From the NCBI RefSeq assembly GCF_025766255.1, contig NW_026516758.1, positions 1 through 64,000 on the forward strand: 64,000 nt of DNA, written 5' to 3'. The position numbers and the translations under genes are program-made. This document shows positions 11,186 to 23,493 of the stretch, piece by piece. Positions within the stretch are counted from its first letter, which is position 1, and every line of letters starts with the position of its first letter. Under the pieces are notes generated by a model. That model did no database searches. It was given only the letters and a program-made list of their open reading frames with translations, and was not told where the DNA came from. The stretch is from Zychaea mexicana. Taxonomy: Eukaryota; Mucoromycota; Mucoromycetes; Mucorales; Lichtheimiaceae.

Positions 11186-12454
11186 ATGCCCTACGACGAC
11201 TACCAATTGCTTCTGCCAGTATACGAAGAATCCTTGAAAAAGTATCCAGATATCGGCGTAGAAAAGCACACTCCCGGGCAAGTTCGCGCATTATTGGAAG
11301 CACCAGGCGCCAGTCCTCCTGATTCGATCGTCGAAGACCTATCCAAGCTCGTTGTCGTCGAAGACAAAAAGATTACAGAGAATGGTGTGAAGTTGACAAT
11401 TGTGCGACCGGTTCACGGTGATGACAATGTATTGCCAGTTATTCTTTTCCTGTAAGCTTATACTTATACTTTTTCAATTCGGTTTATGCGAAACACGATG
11501 TAGTAGTAAAACGAGAAGATGTGCAATTCTTCAAGGCACGGTGGTGGATGGATGCTCGGCACTTATGAAACATACAAGTGGATAGTGTTTGAAGTAAGTG
11601 AGCGTTCGTTTCGCATGTTGTAAGCTCTGCATGTGATAGCGAAAGATCGAATATGTACTGAATTTTGGTTTGGCGGCAGCTTGTTGTACGATCCAATGCA
11701 GCGGTCGTCTTTGTTCACTACTCGCTTAGCCCCGAAGCACGGCATCCAGTAGCTCTTGAAGAGTGCTATGATGCTTTATCGTGGATTGTCGATACTGATT
11801 CCTCAAGCCATCAATTGGATTCCAACCAGATCGCTGTACTCGGTGATAGCGCTGGCGGACACTTGAGTGCTGCCCTAGCAGGTGAGTTTTGTTACTTATT
11901 CAGAGCCGTAAAACATTTAAATCTATAGCGAATATGTAGAAAAAAAGCGACATTACTAGAGACTCACAGAAAGGTATATTCAATATGATTAACGTTTAGT
12001 CCTCGATAAAAAGCGCAGTGGCGATAATTCAACAAGAATCAAGTGCCAGGTGTTGTACTATCCAGCTACACACGCTGGTTGCGACACCGAATCTTACTCC
12101 AAGTTTGGCCAAGGACACTTCTTGACCAAGGACGCCATGAAATATTTTTGGGGACATTTCATTCCGAACGAAAAGGACCGATTTGAAAGCACAGCTTCAC
12201 CTCTGGAAACACCCGTTGAAGAATTGACCGGTGTAGCTCCTGCATTCGTTGTCACTGCTGAAGCAGATGTGTTAAGGGACGAAGGCGAAGCATACGCCCG
12301 CAAGCTGATGCGAGCTGGCGTACCTGTGGTGGCAGTACGCGCATTGGGCGCTATGCATGGTTTCATCGGTATTGACAGGACAGGCGATTTGGTAAATTCT
12401 ATCTTGGACCAGACTATTTGCTATTTGACTCGACAGTGGAATAGAAAAGTGTAG
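11186..12454 (+). CDS. Alpha/beta hydrolase, hormone-sensitive-lipase family (esterase/lipase)
   Basis: Four exons (11186-11451, 11536-11593, 11680-11881, 12000-12454), 326 residues. The oxyanion-hole motif HGGGW is at residues 90-94, the nucleophile elbow GDSAGG has Ser165, the acid is Asp265 in AEADVLRDEG, and the base is His295 in GAMHGF. All four are intact and in the order of the alpha/beta hydrolase fold-3 (HSL) family, which cleaves short or medium acyl esters or related substrates. No signal peptide or membrane segment is seen, so it is probably cytosolic. The 58-nt second exon encodes the whole HGGG segment; the same exon lengths (266 and 58 nt) recur in the paralogue at 34500-35815. 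The stop is 256 bp from that of the convergent PIP5K gene. True substrate is unknown. Confidence 0.9.
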
Positions 12455-12709
12455 TCTATCTTTGTACATGTTTGCATAGTTCTCCCGCGCCTCCTTTCTT
12501 TTTTAATTGAATGTTCCACGCTTTTTTTTTGCGTTGCTGCCAACTTTTCTGTATGTTTACTGTATCTCGTCGTATTCTGTAAAACCAGTATGCGCTTCTG
12601 TCTCTTGACTCGCATGATCTCCCTCACTATGTATGATATATTATTTCATTAGTTAAATCGCTGCGGAAGAGAAGCAAATCTTTATTTAGTGTTTTTAATT
12701 TCTATAGTA

Positions 12710-15063
12710 CTATTGAATATTATTAAGTGCTGAAGAGCTCAGCTGATAGTCCTGCGGGATATCCTGGTTGTGCTCGATAGCGTTGGCCATGAATCCCATG
12801 AATCGATCACCATACTCGGATGGCTTGACAGAAGAAATGGCGTGCTTATCCTGAGTCATGCTCTTGAAAAAGTGTTCGGATTTCTTCTTGGTATCATAAG
12901 GGGTGAGAATATCAATCACACCGAGATAGTAAAGTACAGATGTGGGTCGATCATTTTCATCCGTGGCTCGGAAACCGCCATCATCCGAGTAGAATATACA
13001 GTTTCGTCGTCTATTCAAGTGCCAAAGAGCGATTACATGTCAGCTTTCAACGTTCCCTTCATCCTTTGATAGCACATATGGTGTGAACTTACTCTTCGAG
13101 CGGTTCATCAGGAAGCTCAGATGCATCCAGACGGTCGGGGTTGGTCTGTGCGATGGCTTTGCGGTACACCTGAGCTTTGCTTTGGCGACGATTCATTAAC
13201 GATGCACGGCGCTCAGCGCGTTTCGTATCGGGCTAAGAGAAAACGGTTGGAATCAATGTGCTGGTCTTGTTATATGTTATTCTCCTTCCACTTGCTGCAT
13301 TACAATACCTCAAAAAATTGCAGTGTAGAGTCACGGATGTTTTCCTTGTTACCGCGGACCATGTTGTGGATACCGATGAGTAGACTGTAGTCCATGATGT
13401 TGAGACGGACAAGAAGCTGCACAAAGTAGTAGGGGATATATACTGTCAGACAATCTATCTAGGATGGTTTTCTGTTCCAGTAGTGGAATATCTCTCTCTC
13501 TTATTTTCTACTATACCTTGACATCACGAATCAACTGGCTGACGAACATTTTGCGCTTCTGAGGACCCAACTGCAACTTTTTGTCGTTCTTTACAAAGTT
13601 CAGGTCCTTCATGACTGCGTTGTTCTTGCTCTTGTCGATTTCCTCTTGCGATAAAAAGCGGCCAAACGTAGACCCCTTCAGATCGTACATTTCGTGGATA
13701 TCGTTATGTGGCGGCAAGACGTTGCCCATGACAACGAAATGAATTTTGCGACCACGAGGAAGTTTGACTCGGTGCAGGCCATAGTAACGGCATAATAGCG
13801 TATCAGGATTGGTGCTGACATGCTAAAAAACAAACACTTTCATTCAGCATCATACTATACCCTTTTCAAAGCCCCTCTCTTTACCCCCGAAAAAAACAAA
13901 AAACAAAAATAAAGATGAAGAACATGATCTTCACTTACGTCATGGTATTCGGGAAGGATCTTGCGTAGATACTTGTGTTCGGAATGGTGAATGGTTTTGA
14001 TGATGAAGCGATAGTCACGTGAGTAATAAAAGAAGCTGCCACTTTTGCCCGGTGATCCAAGCTCGGAAAGGATATATTTGCTTGTCAGAGAGATCTACAA
14101 TATATACAAATTAATATATTTGCTACCCACACCATAGAGAGTCGACAGCCCCTGATCATTGTGCATTCGCTTGATCGACATACCAGGTAGTCGGCGGGGT
14201 CGATCTTAAACTGCTTGCGCAGATTTCGAAAAACCCATGGTGCATAGTCTTTGAACTTGAAGTCGTATCTTGCTCCTGGCGTCAGCTCGTCTCCGGTGCT
14301 AAAGAAATTGACAAGATGTATACGTCGTCAACGTTTTGACATTCTAATAGTAGCACTAGCAATAGCAACAGAGGCTTGCTTACACATCGAAAACAAGCTT
14401 ATGAGCAGCCCCAAAGTCATGATCCGTCAAGGGCCGGTCCTGCTTGGCAGACACCCGGCCCACAGCAATCCGAATACCGGTAAGCATGTTATACATGAGC
14501 ACGTAGTTCTGATGGCCTTCTGACACCCGGGTACCGATCAGCACTCGGTCCTCGTCGTCCGTTTCATGCGTGTTGTGATTATTATTATTATTGATGTTGT
14601 TGTTGTTGTAGGTATGGCGCGAGAGTCGACGGAAAGCCTTGCGACGTGCTGATAATTCTCGCTGGAACCCGTCGTCAGAGACCATACCGTCTACTTCGGA
14701 ATGAAGTCGAGCCACGGGCGGCTTGCTGGATCGTTTCGTGAAGCTGTGACTGGTGGAGTAACGTTTTGGTAAGCGTAGGTCATCGTGATTAATGGTAGGA
14801 ATAGGTTCGGTTTCTGCATCGCTGACAAAGGAAGGTTTTTTGAAATCGCTGGCGGTTGGTCTAGGAATAGGTGTCGTTGGTGGCGATAAATCGACGGGGG
14901 ATTCGGTCGTTGATGAACAAGTGGTCATGGTCGTTGTCCGCGAACAGTTGTTCATGGCAGCCACAGGAGCTACAGACACCGCACTCGGATATTCTGCATA
15001 CAGTCGACGAGGTTTCTCAAAAGACGAAGTGTCGTCGTGGTAGGGCGCCGTTGCAAGCGACAT
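12710..15063 (-). CDS. Phosphatidylinositol-4-phosphate 5-kinase (Mss4/Its3 type)
   Basis: Seven exons (15063-14384, 14298-14184, 14094-13939, 13822-13517, 13416-13309, 13232-13093, 13010-12710), 601 residues. The N-terminal 175 residues are Ser/Thr/Asn-rich and probably disordered. The kinase core follows: [17 protein letters not shown], the phosphate-binding loop [19 protein letters not shown] with the catalytic Lys, [23 protein letters not shown] and [20 protein letters not shown], ending in the usual YGDRFMGFM. These are the conserved blocks of PIP5 kinases, which make PI(4,5)P2 at the plasma membrane and so control actin, endocytosis and polarised growth. Fungi usually have a single, essential copy. 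Exon phases agree throughout, and no catalytic block is missing. Confidence 0.93.
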
Positions 15064-18000
15064 TAGTTTCTATCTGTCTCTTGCAGAGATTAAGAGATTA
15101 GAAGATCGTAATAAAAAAAAAGAGCGTAAGGGGTGGGCGGGTAGAAGAAAGAAGAAAAGAGTTGGAAAAGGAGAGAGGGGCGAAGCAAAAGAAAGAAAAA
15201 AAAAGAAGAGAAGGGACGGTGTCAGTCAATTTATTGTACCACAACGAGGCTATTGTACAAAGAAAGGAATCGTACCTTTTCTTTTTATTTTGCCGTGATC
15301 GCGCGACTCTCCCAGTGTGCCAAGTGACCGCTACTCTACTCCTACTGTTGCTGCACTTGCCTGCATTAGTGCGGTTCATCGATGCGCATTAAGGCCGTTA
15401 TGAAATACACACAGAAGTACGTATTTCGGTATGTATCTAACTACCTACCTACCTACCCATATTAATCAGAAGGGACACTAACGGGCCCAGTAGCGACACC
15501 TAAGTATCAGGCTATCAACAGCACTAAATTGCCTGGTGTATACACGGAAGAACGGGAACCACGTTTAGTGCCATTTATCGAACGGGAACCCATGTACACG
15601 TCTAACTTTCTTGGCCAAAGGCCTTTCGACCGCAAATGGTAATCATTATGGCTCAAGGCAGATAACACTTGGCTGTCACAGCTTGTTGCTTCCCCAGTAG
15701 CTACATATCTATCATCAAGCATCAAGTGCTGCCATGGTACTCGGCTGTTGCTAGTTATTTTTATCTCACACAATGGATAACGGCGCACTATACTAAATTT
15801 AAGGGCGGCATCAAAAAATGAGCAATCTGAAACTCAATTCATAAGAAACAAGGAGTATTCTCTCTATCTCATCTGCCCCATCGAACAGAATACGTATACA
15901 GTCCGACATCACACCACATCCATGCGAACGTCGATCTTGTATGCGTTGACTGTTCACAATAAACATGTTAACACTTAGCTGTACACACACGCTTATGTAT
16001 GTGCTGACAAGCCATCAAAACCAACGAAAATACATTGTACTGGTATTGTCGTCTCTCGCAAGTAGAGCTGCTCGTATTATTTTGTTTTTGCGGCCTGTAC
16101 AGACTGTCTATGCAGCAACAAGAGCTCATAATTCAGCTGTAAAACCGTCAATAGTTCCCATTCTACATTTCCATATCGGTTGCAGCACGCGCTGTGCAGT
16201 TTACATGATGTCTATCGTCATCATGCATTTGTTTTTACTTACAGAAGCATCACGTGTCTCTTTTCCTATGTAGCTTCTTTCCTTCCCGTACATGTAGTAA
16301 CACAAACTATGCATTTGCTCATAGTAAGAGTAAGATGTACACATTGAAGAAATATGTACCTTCCGAAAACAGTTGACATTGCCATCTTTTATTTAAAAAA
16401 GATACATTCTAAGATGGCTATATGTCGCATTACCCATATTATTGCTTTGTACAGTGACTAAAAACACGTCGTCAGTGTTTATCTGATCATCAATATTTGA
16501 GTTACAAGAGCAACTTTACAGACAGATGATGACGTAAACATATACATATTTATTTCTTCTGAGCAGAAGAGTTTTACCGTCGTGCATTCCACCATCATAT
16601 GCACTTGTACACTGCAAACCAAAAACTACTCGATACTAATAGACATTTCTTTTCTATGTACGTGATTTTTCTCTCAAAGTTTACAGTGGAGAACATGCCT
16701 GTCATATACTATTACTACTTGTGCGGTTATATGTATACAACTTGTCATTTTTGGCGCGAGCGTAAACTGAACGATGTCTACATATAATAAGATCACATAT
16801 CAAAAATGCACTTCTGTCCACCCCTTCACAGACGGGCACAAAGTTCACTTATCTCCCGCTTACATTGTATGGGAGCACTAGTAATTATGACGCGTACGTA
16901 TGTTGTCGATATAAAGACGGACAAATGAAGTGAAGCCATACTGTAATATCTTAGAGTCACCACTTTTGTCCTTCAGGAGAAATCCGCAGCAACACTACAG
17001 GTCGGATTCTTAGCGGTTTACTAAATCACCCTTCCTTCTCTGCAACATATGCGGGTGGCATAAGGTGGCGCATATGGCTGGGGCGGTTGTCACATTTATG
17101 TTCTTCACAGACAGCTATGAGAATTCAGCAAAAGACATGAATAGCCCAGATCCAATGACATACTACCCACTTTATGCTAAAGCCGTGTAATACTGAACTT
17201 GTGAATTTATTAAGTAGTATCATTGTATAGTTGATGGATGATCTAAATAAACACTATTATGACCGTACGACATCATACATCAGCATCATCAATCATCAAT
17301 CATTTACTTGACCAAAAGCATCTAAGGCGATGCTGCGGAAATTTCACCATGGTTATTATGAGAAATATGTTATTACAGACGCAGCCATTCATTATGTATT
17401 GCACTGCGGTCGCGACTCACAATATGTACAGTACAACGCCGTATACCCAGATGACACACTTACAGGATGGTGATTTATGGAAAAACTGAAAGGCACTCAA
17501 GCAATTGTCGAAAAATGGATATCAAGGATAATGATAACTTGTTTCGTAAATGATCATTTATCGATAGAAAGAAGCTGGTGTATACTTATATCATATAATG
17601 ATGATGCTGATAAATTCGATTAAAGAAACGACCTTTTTTTACCATGTGTTAATTGACATGTAGGCACGTATGATGAGGGGCAATTGCTGTCGCTCAACAT
17701 AAAAATTTATATCTAGCTAAAGCTAAATTATCGCTACTATCACAGTTCTTGTAAAGTGCTAATGATAGTTGCTATGAAAACATATTCATAACAGATACAT
17801 CTCTATGTGTATGGTTAGAATGAACGTTTTAGATATCTTGCTTTTGAAGTAACCGTACACCTATCAGCTTGCATAAGTGACAAATTCCAATTCCTAATTT
17901 ATTACGTGATTCACATGAAATCGAAAATCACAAGTAGCAAATCCATCCATTAGGTATAGCCCTTGTGGCACTTTGAGTGTATCCAGAATGTAACGATACT

Positions 18001-18345
18001 TTGAAACTTGCTTTTTCGCTTAAACGCTGCTAACAACACCTCAGTTAGCATGGCAGGAGCAATTCATTACAGGTCTAGGTACTGTAGTAGTCAAAGTATA
18101 ATATTCCCACGAACTCAATGACTAGTAAGAAGGCTTTTTTTAGGCACCGTAACTGATCGAAAGGCTTCCTGGTCTATTCTTGATGTAGTTGATTTGTGCT
18201 CTAACACTATTACTTTGCGAAGCTAGGCATGGATGTAATCAGCATGACCTTTGGTGTAACACAAGAAGCACTCCGCCACTTGTTGTCAAATCCAACCCTC
18301 ACATAATTTTTATCAATTATTTCTACAAAGATCACAGCTACAAAA
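15064..18345. other. Long stretch without a supported gene
   Basis: About 3.3 kb. The first 300 bp are purine/pyrimidine-rich and probably the PIP5K promoter. An open frame near 15470-15633 on the plus strand ends YTSNFLGQRPFDRKW and looks protein-like but has no start or clear splice partner; a 93-codon frame lies opposite it. A 102-codon ATG frame at 15965-16273 is unrecognised. The rest is AT-rich. Confidence 0.4.
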
Positions 18346-20036
18346 ATGAGCGATCCGATTCGTTGTCTTGAATTCTTTAGCGGCATCGGTGGTTTGGTAC
18401 ATTGAATTGCACTCATCGAGGGAGAAAATAATGGATCGCTAATGTTTTCAACAATATAACTGAAAAGCATTATGCTTTGAATATTGCCGAGGTTCCTGCC
18501 ACAGTAGTATGTGCATTCGACGTCAACATGATTGCCAATCAAGTCTATGAATACAATTTCGGCCACGCGCCTTCGAACGTATGCTGTTTACACACGCCCT
18601 GATTTTTTTTAATGTTCTCTGTTTGATTGACATGCATTGTGTATATAGAAAACAATTGAGCGGCTGACCGCAAAAGATATCGAAAAGTAAGCAGTAAAAA
18701 AATTCCCAACAGATCAGTTGTGCTGATGGATGTGTATTAGGTTCAAAGCCGATTGTTGGTTGCTAAGTCCACCATGTCAGGTAAATAAAAAAAGAGTATG
18801 CAGTATGAGGGAGATACCAAAAAAAATCATTTCTTCTAACGAAAAGCGAGAATAAATGTTAGCCGTATACACAAGGAGGAAACATGAAGGATATTGACGA
18901 TCCACGAGCTCAAGGACTGGTCCATCTGATAAATCTATTACCAAAACTCGCCGACCCGCCCACATTTTTATTTTTAGAAAATGTCAAGAATTTCGAGGTA
19001 CAATAAGAAAACACACGTGCGAAACAACTGTAAAACAATGACCTCTAGTTCTGATATATAGAGTGCCGATCGTTGTTGTTGTTGTTGTTGTTGTAGGAAT
19101 CCCAATCAAGAGCAAAACTTGTAGAGACGCTTCAGAGCATGAATTACCAAATTAAAGAATGCTTGTTGTCACCCATCCAATTTGGTATTCCCAACCATCG
19201 GGCACGATACTATATGATGGCTCGCAGACTTGGTTCTGTAGAAAAGGCACCATCACCACCTCTAGGAGAAATACATACCAAGTGGCCATTTGCAGGAGAA
19301 TACCAGTTTGAGGTACCTGAATTAAGTCAGTTTATTGAAAACTCGGCCAACGACGATTTGCTATACCGAGTGCCTGAGAAGGAGATCTTGAAGCGACACA
19401 AGTTTCGATTTGGTATGTGTGATCACACAAAAGAATCAGGTTTTTACTATTCGAGAATAAACAAATAAAAAAAACCCTCCATTTCAGATATTGTGCAGCC
19501 CAGCGACAATCGTACGTCGTGCGTAACCAAGGTAAACCATCAGTAGAACGTTTGCGTGGTAACGAGATACCTGTGCTCATTTTGGAACCGCTCCCGCTAG
19601 GCATACGGATCACATCACCTACAGACAAGTGGGTCCTTGGTACAAACACAGCATCTGGAGGCAAGTTTGGGTCTTCTTCCTGCTTTTCTAAATAGAAGTT
19701 ATCGTAAATCGGGAAGAAGCAAAAAGATCACTAATATTACAGAATGATCGCAAATAGCGTGTGGAATACGACTGGAGCGATCCTAAATCGTTATTAGAAC
19801 TTGGCCTACGATTTCTTACGCCGATAGAGATTTCGCGCTTGCATGCGTTTCCAATGCCCGAATATCAACTACAAACCAATACTTGCTCCACCAAGCCACG
19901 TCCATTCAACCCACCCCATTGCTTGCCACACTTGATGTTTCCAGACTCTGTTTCGTTGATGCAGCGTTATCGGCTGCTAGGAAACAGTCTGAATTGCTGG
20001 GTCGTAGCAGAACTGTTACGGTGTGAACTCTTTTAA
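18346..20036 (+). CDS. DNMT2/TRDMT1-type tRNA (cytosine-38 C5) methyltransferase
   Basis: Nine exons (18346-18396, 18468-18578, 18649-18686, 18741-18780, 18863-18997, 19097-19412, 19488-19531, 19601-19660, 19758-20036), 357 residues. Cytosine-C5 methyltransferase motifs appear in order: I LEFFSGIGGL, with HYALNIAEV in exon 2; IV SPPCQPYTQGG with catalytic Cys79; VI FLENVKNFE with Glu119; VIII QFGIPNHRARYYMMAR; and X RYRLLGNSLNCWVVAEL. The compact length without regulatory domains and the Cys79/Glu119 positions match DNMT2 enzymes, which methylate C38 of tRNA-Asp. The usual CFT tripeptide before motif IX is CVT here. Intron 8 starts with GC (GAG|GCAAGT). Intron 5 has a (GTT)n tract just before its acceptor. 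A TGA following GGL lies inside intron 1, so the gene appears intact. Confidence 0.92.
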
Positions 20037-20396
20037 AAGAATAATCTGACAAGTATAAAGAAAGAAATAAAAAGTTGTTTGCTATGTTGTGTTTGTGGCC
20101 AAATTCCATGGGCAACAAAGCAGAGTATCTTTGTATGCTGGTGTGTGATGAGTTTTCTGTTGTCTCGCTCTCTCTCTCACTCTCTCTACTTTCTGTAACC
20201 CGGTCAAAAGTTCAACTTTGGGATTTGACCCTGAGCAAAATTTTTTTGGCAACAGTTGCTTTGCCGTGCGGGAATTTCGGTTTTGATCTGGTCGTTGCAA
20301 ATTGATCCATGGACATATGGTATGTGAAGAACAGAAAAAAAAGGAATGTCTTCAGACGAGCATTCCTTTTCAACACTTGAAGCGCATCCAAAAGAC

Positions 20397-20404
20397 TATA
20401 AAAG
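20397..20404 (+). promoter_or_regulatory. TATA box of the secreted repeat protein
   Basis: TATAAAAG 107-114 bp before the ATG at 20511. Confidence 0.6.
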
Positions 20405-20510
20405 AAGGATGTTCTGAGGTCGATCAATAGAATTATCAACAACCAAAAAGTATTTGCTCTTCTCTATTACTACGCTCCTTTTCCTACCAAAAACAACACA
20501 TCACATCACT

Positions 20511-21299
20511 ATGAAATACGTCGCTCTTACCCTCGCCACCTGCGCCAGCCTTGCTATTGCCAGCCCCGCTGGTCACGCCGCGTAAATACCTTCTTCTATT
20601 GATTCGATGCTATTTTACTCGACCACAAATGACTAACAATGATTTGTTGTTGTGTGTTACAGGATGATGAAGAAGCGTGAGCCTTTCTCCACCGAAACCG
20701 TCACAGAGGCATCGACCACTTACGTGAACGTCTACGATGGCGTTGTTGGCACCACCACCTCCTGGACCACTGTCGAAGGCACCACCACCACCACCGAAAC
20801 CACCCACTCTGCCTTGTGTACGTTGCTCATCATGACGCGCTAAACCACTTTAAGCTATATACATGCTAATGTTTGTGTCTTTTCTTCTTTAGTCTCTGCT
20901 GATGTGCCCTTAGCCTCGTTGCTCCGAGAGATCCCCGCCCTTTCTGAAATCTTCAACATCCTCTTCCCCACGTCCTCAGCCGAATCGTCCTCAGCCGAAT
21001 CGTCTTCTGAGGATACCAGCTCCACTGACACTGCCACTGACAGTGCCTCGGAGACTGCCACAGAGACTGCCACAGAGACTGCCACAGAGACTGACACTGC
21101 CACGGAGACTGCCACGGAGACTGCCACAGAGACTGACACTGCCACAGAGACTGCCACAGAGACTGCCACAGAGACTGCCACAGAGACTGCCACAGAGACT
21201 GCAACCGAGACTGCCACGGAGACTGCTACGGAGACTGCAACCGAGACTGACACTGCCACTGACACTGCCACCGAAACTGCCACCGAAACTGCCACCTAG
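20511..21299 (+). CDS. Secreted Thr/Glu-repeat protein
   Basis: Three exons (20511-20581, 20663-20817, 20893-21299), 210 residues. The N-terminus MKYVALTLATCASLAIASPA is a clear signal peptide. It is followed by AAMMKKRE, where KR could be cut by a Kex2-type protease. A Thr-rich middle and a short helical segment (LASLLREIPALSEIFNILFP) lead to about 80 residues of near-perfect TETA repeats with occasional TD/TDTA variants. There is no hydrophobic GPI-attachment tail. The family is not recognised; the composition suits a heavily O-glycosylated wall-associated or secreted protein. Codon use is markedly more GC-rich than the surroundings. Strong TATA and compact introns suggest good expression. 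Confidence 0.85.
21049..21296 (+). repeat. 12-bp tandem repeat encoding TETA units
   Basis: Degenerate head-to-tail copies of GAGACTGCCACA with GAC/ACT and third-position variants, all in frame with the secreted protein. Interruptions read ACTGACACTGCC. Such arrays tend to vary in copy number between strains. Confidence 0.9.
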
Positions 21300-21461
21300 A
21301 TTATTAGAACTTCTCCTACACTCCTCTTTCCTTAATTTATTGAAAAATGTTTCTTTTTGGTTTCATTTCGACAATAAATCATTAATTTATTTATCCAACT
21401 TCTATAATTTCCCGTTTATTTTGTATTTAATAATAATAAAAATTGTGGAAAAAGATAACAT

Positions 21462-23493
21462 TTATTCCTCCTCATCATCATCTTCAATATCATCTATATC
21501 CACGATCAAAGTCGCACTTGGCCACAGGCTCTTTTCCTCTTCCAGTGTCTTTGTCGTGCTGGGATCATACACCGTGCGTGGGTATGGTGAAATAATAGTG
21601 AATCCGTACTTGTGCTTGTAGTCCGAAGGCTCTTCAACATCCTCCACGTTTTCACCCGATTTGAGCAGCGGATATGCTTCTACAAACTCATACAGTGCCT
21701 ATAGAATACAACATTTAGATTCCCCAAAGACGGTTATGCATACTATTATTTACATACCTCTAGAGGCACATCGCCCTTGAACTTGCGGATAACACGTTCG
21801 CCATCCGCCAATCGAAAGCTCAACTTGGCCACACTCCCTTCAGTGGGTTCAGCAGGTAATTTGCGACACAAATATCGGACATACTGCTTCCGCTTCTCTG
21901 CATATGCCAATCGCTCCTCTTCTGCACGCTTCGCTTCTTCTTCAGCCTTGGCTGCTGCCTCTCTTTCCAGTTTTGCTTGGCGCTCCTTTTCTTGATCTGC
22001 TTTCAAGCTCTCACGGTACGCTTGATCTTGCTCTTGTCGCAAACGACGCTCCATCTCGCGTTGGTCACGCTCCATACGCATTCGGTTTAAAGTGTTACCG
22101 TGACGCTGCATCACCGTATCGAAACGGCGTATAACGGTTGATGGCGACGCGGGACCCTCGATTCTGTCGACAACGGTCATTTTAAGAGATCCCGAAGATG
22201 TGCTGGATGACTGCTGAAGGGCAATAATTGCCATGAAAGGATATGTTGTTGCTTGTAAAGTGCTGCTCACTAATATTGACATTGTTTGCAGGAAAGGGAA
22301 ATTGGAATAAGTTCTCTATCTTTTCTCTCGCGTGCATCGTCATCCAACACGATAAATTACCTTGGAAAGCCTCGGATTCGCGCACATTACCACCCCACAC
22401 CAGTACATTCTTTTCACGCAGATAATTCACTAACTCTTCTGAAGTCATTGTTTCCCTAAAAATAAAGACTGGTAATTCAGCACACCCGCAAGAATTAAGC
22501 GATCTAATAAAGACATTTACCGACAAAACTGTTCTGTATCATCATGCTCATCACTCTGCAGAACGACAAGCAGAAATCGCAAATCTCTGCGAGCATTTTC
22601 CAAAGCTTGTGAGTATCCTCCCTGATAGAATTCGGCGTGTGTTTCGCCATATTTGATTTCAAATTCACGCAAAAAGCGAGCTGCCACGGTGCGTGGATCC
22701 TGCCGCTGTTGTTGCTGTTGCGAATTTGTGGAGGAAGTGATTGAAGGTCGAGACAAAAGACGTGCTAAACATCCAGTCATGCATGTTGTTAGTTCTTTAT
22801 CTTTTTTTTTTTTTGCATCATTACCTTTTTATTCTATTTGGTAAATGGTGTCGGTATCTATATTACTACAAACTCACATGCAAAGGATAAAATAGCCCAA
22901 GTGATATTCCACGCAATACCAAATGGCCACGTCAACAGTGAGAACAGGCCCAGTCGAAAGGGTCGCTGTGGTGCAGTTGAAGAAGATTGCTGTCTTGGAG
23001 ACGGTGATGTTGATGACGACGACGACGACGATGAAGACGATGTTGCTGTTACTGCTGCTGCTTGGTTACTACTAGGTTGTTGGGATGAAGTGCTAGACGC
23101 GACTTCTTCCTCTAGCTTCTCTCGAGCTGAATCGTGTGAGCTGTTGGCTTCATACACACTTCCAACCGCTCTCTATTTTAAATAAAAGTCTCAGCTTCTA
23201 CGTTCCTCTTTTGTCATTCTGAATGCGTTGGTTTATTCTATCTACCTCCAAGTTCCAATTGTAATGGCTAAGCCTGCTTATCGAAGCTTCGAAATCATCC
23301 GATTGGGTCACGGCCTAACATTGAAAATGTGTTAGGGTGGATTGGAAAGAACGCAAACTGCAGTGTGTTGCGTGTACAGTCCATAGAATTTGACAAGGGT
23401 GAGGGTTCCGGTGATAGTAAGCTGTTTAAATGGTACCTGGAACTGGTTTAACAATTCTTTTTGGTGGTCATCAAGGTGGTCTAATGAGCTCAT
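21462..23493 (-). CDS. UBX-domain protein of the FAF2/UBXD8 (Ubx2-like) type
   Basis: Seven exons (23493-23437, 23314-23246, 23172-22878, 22764-22521, 22455-22361, 22251-21758, 21698-21462), 496 residues. An N-terminal UBA-like domain (LLNQFQAVTQSDDFEAS...HYNWNLERAVGSVYE, about 9-50) is followed by a Ser-rich linker and a hydrophobic hairpin-like segment at about 114-139. A UAS thioredoxin-like domain runs from about 145 to 300 (FLREFEIKYGETH, VLVWGGNV, TYPFMAIIAL). Then come a long charged coiled coil (QREMERRLRQEQDQ...) and a C-terminal UBX domain (AKLSFRLADGERVIRKF ... YGFTIISPYPRTVY). This order is that of FAF2/UBXD8, an ER and lipid-droplet recruiter of the Cdc48/p97 ATPase in ER-associated degradation. 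The tail is acidic. Its stop faces that of the secreted protein 162 bp away. Confidence 0.92.

Noticed and set aside
14792..15101. Plus-strand frames opposite PIP5K exon 1
   Set aside because: They are shadows of the Ser/Thr-rich coding sequence of the kinase.
18397..18467. Apparent in-frame TGA in DNMT2 just after GIGGL
   Set aside because: The stretch is an intron; splicing to 18468 gives the expected HYAL sequence of motif I.
20855..21295. Antisense and shifted frames over the TETA array (AVSVAVSV or LPQRLPQR repeats)
   Set aside because: They are by-products of a 12-bp repeat; the sense frame has signal peptide, introns and stop context.
21043..21299. Possible CRISPR-like or satellite array
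   Set aside because: Units are contiguous, 12 bp, without spacers, and in frame with a protein.
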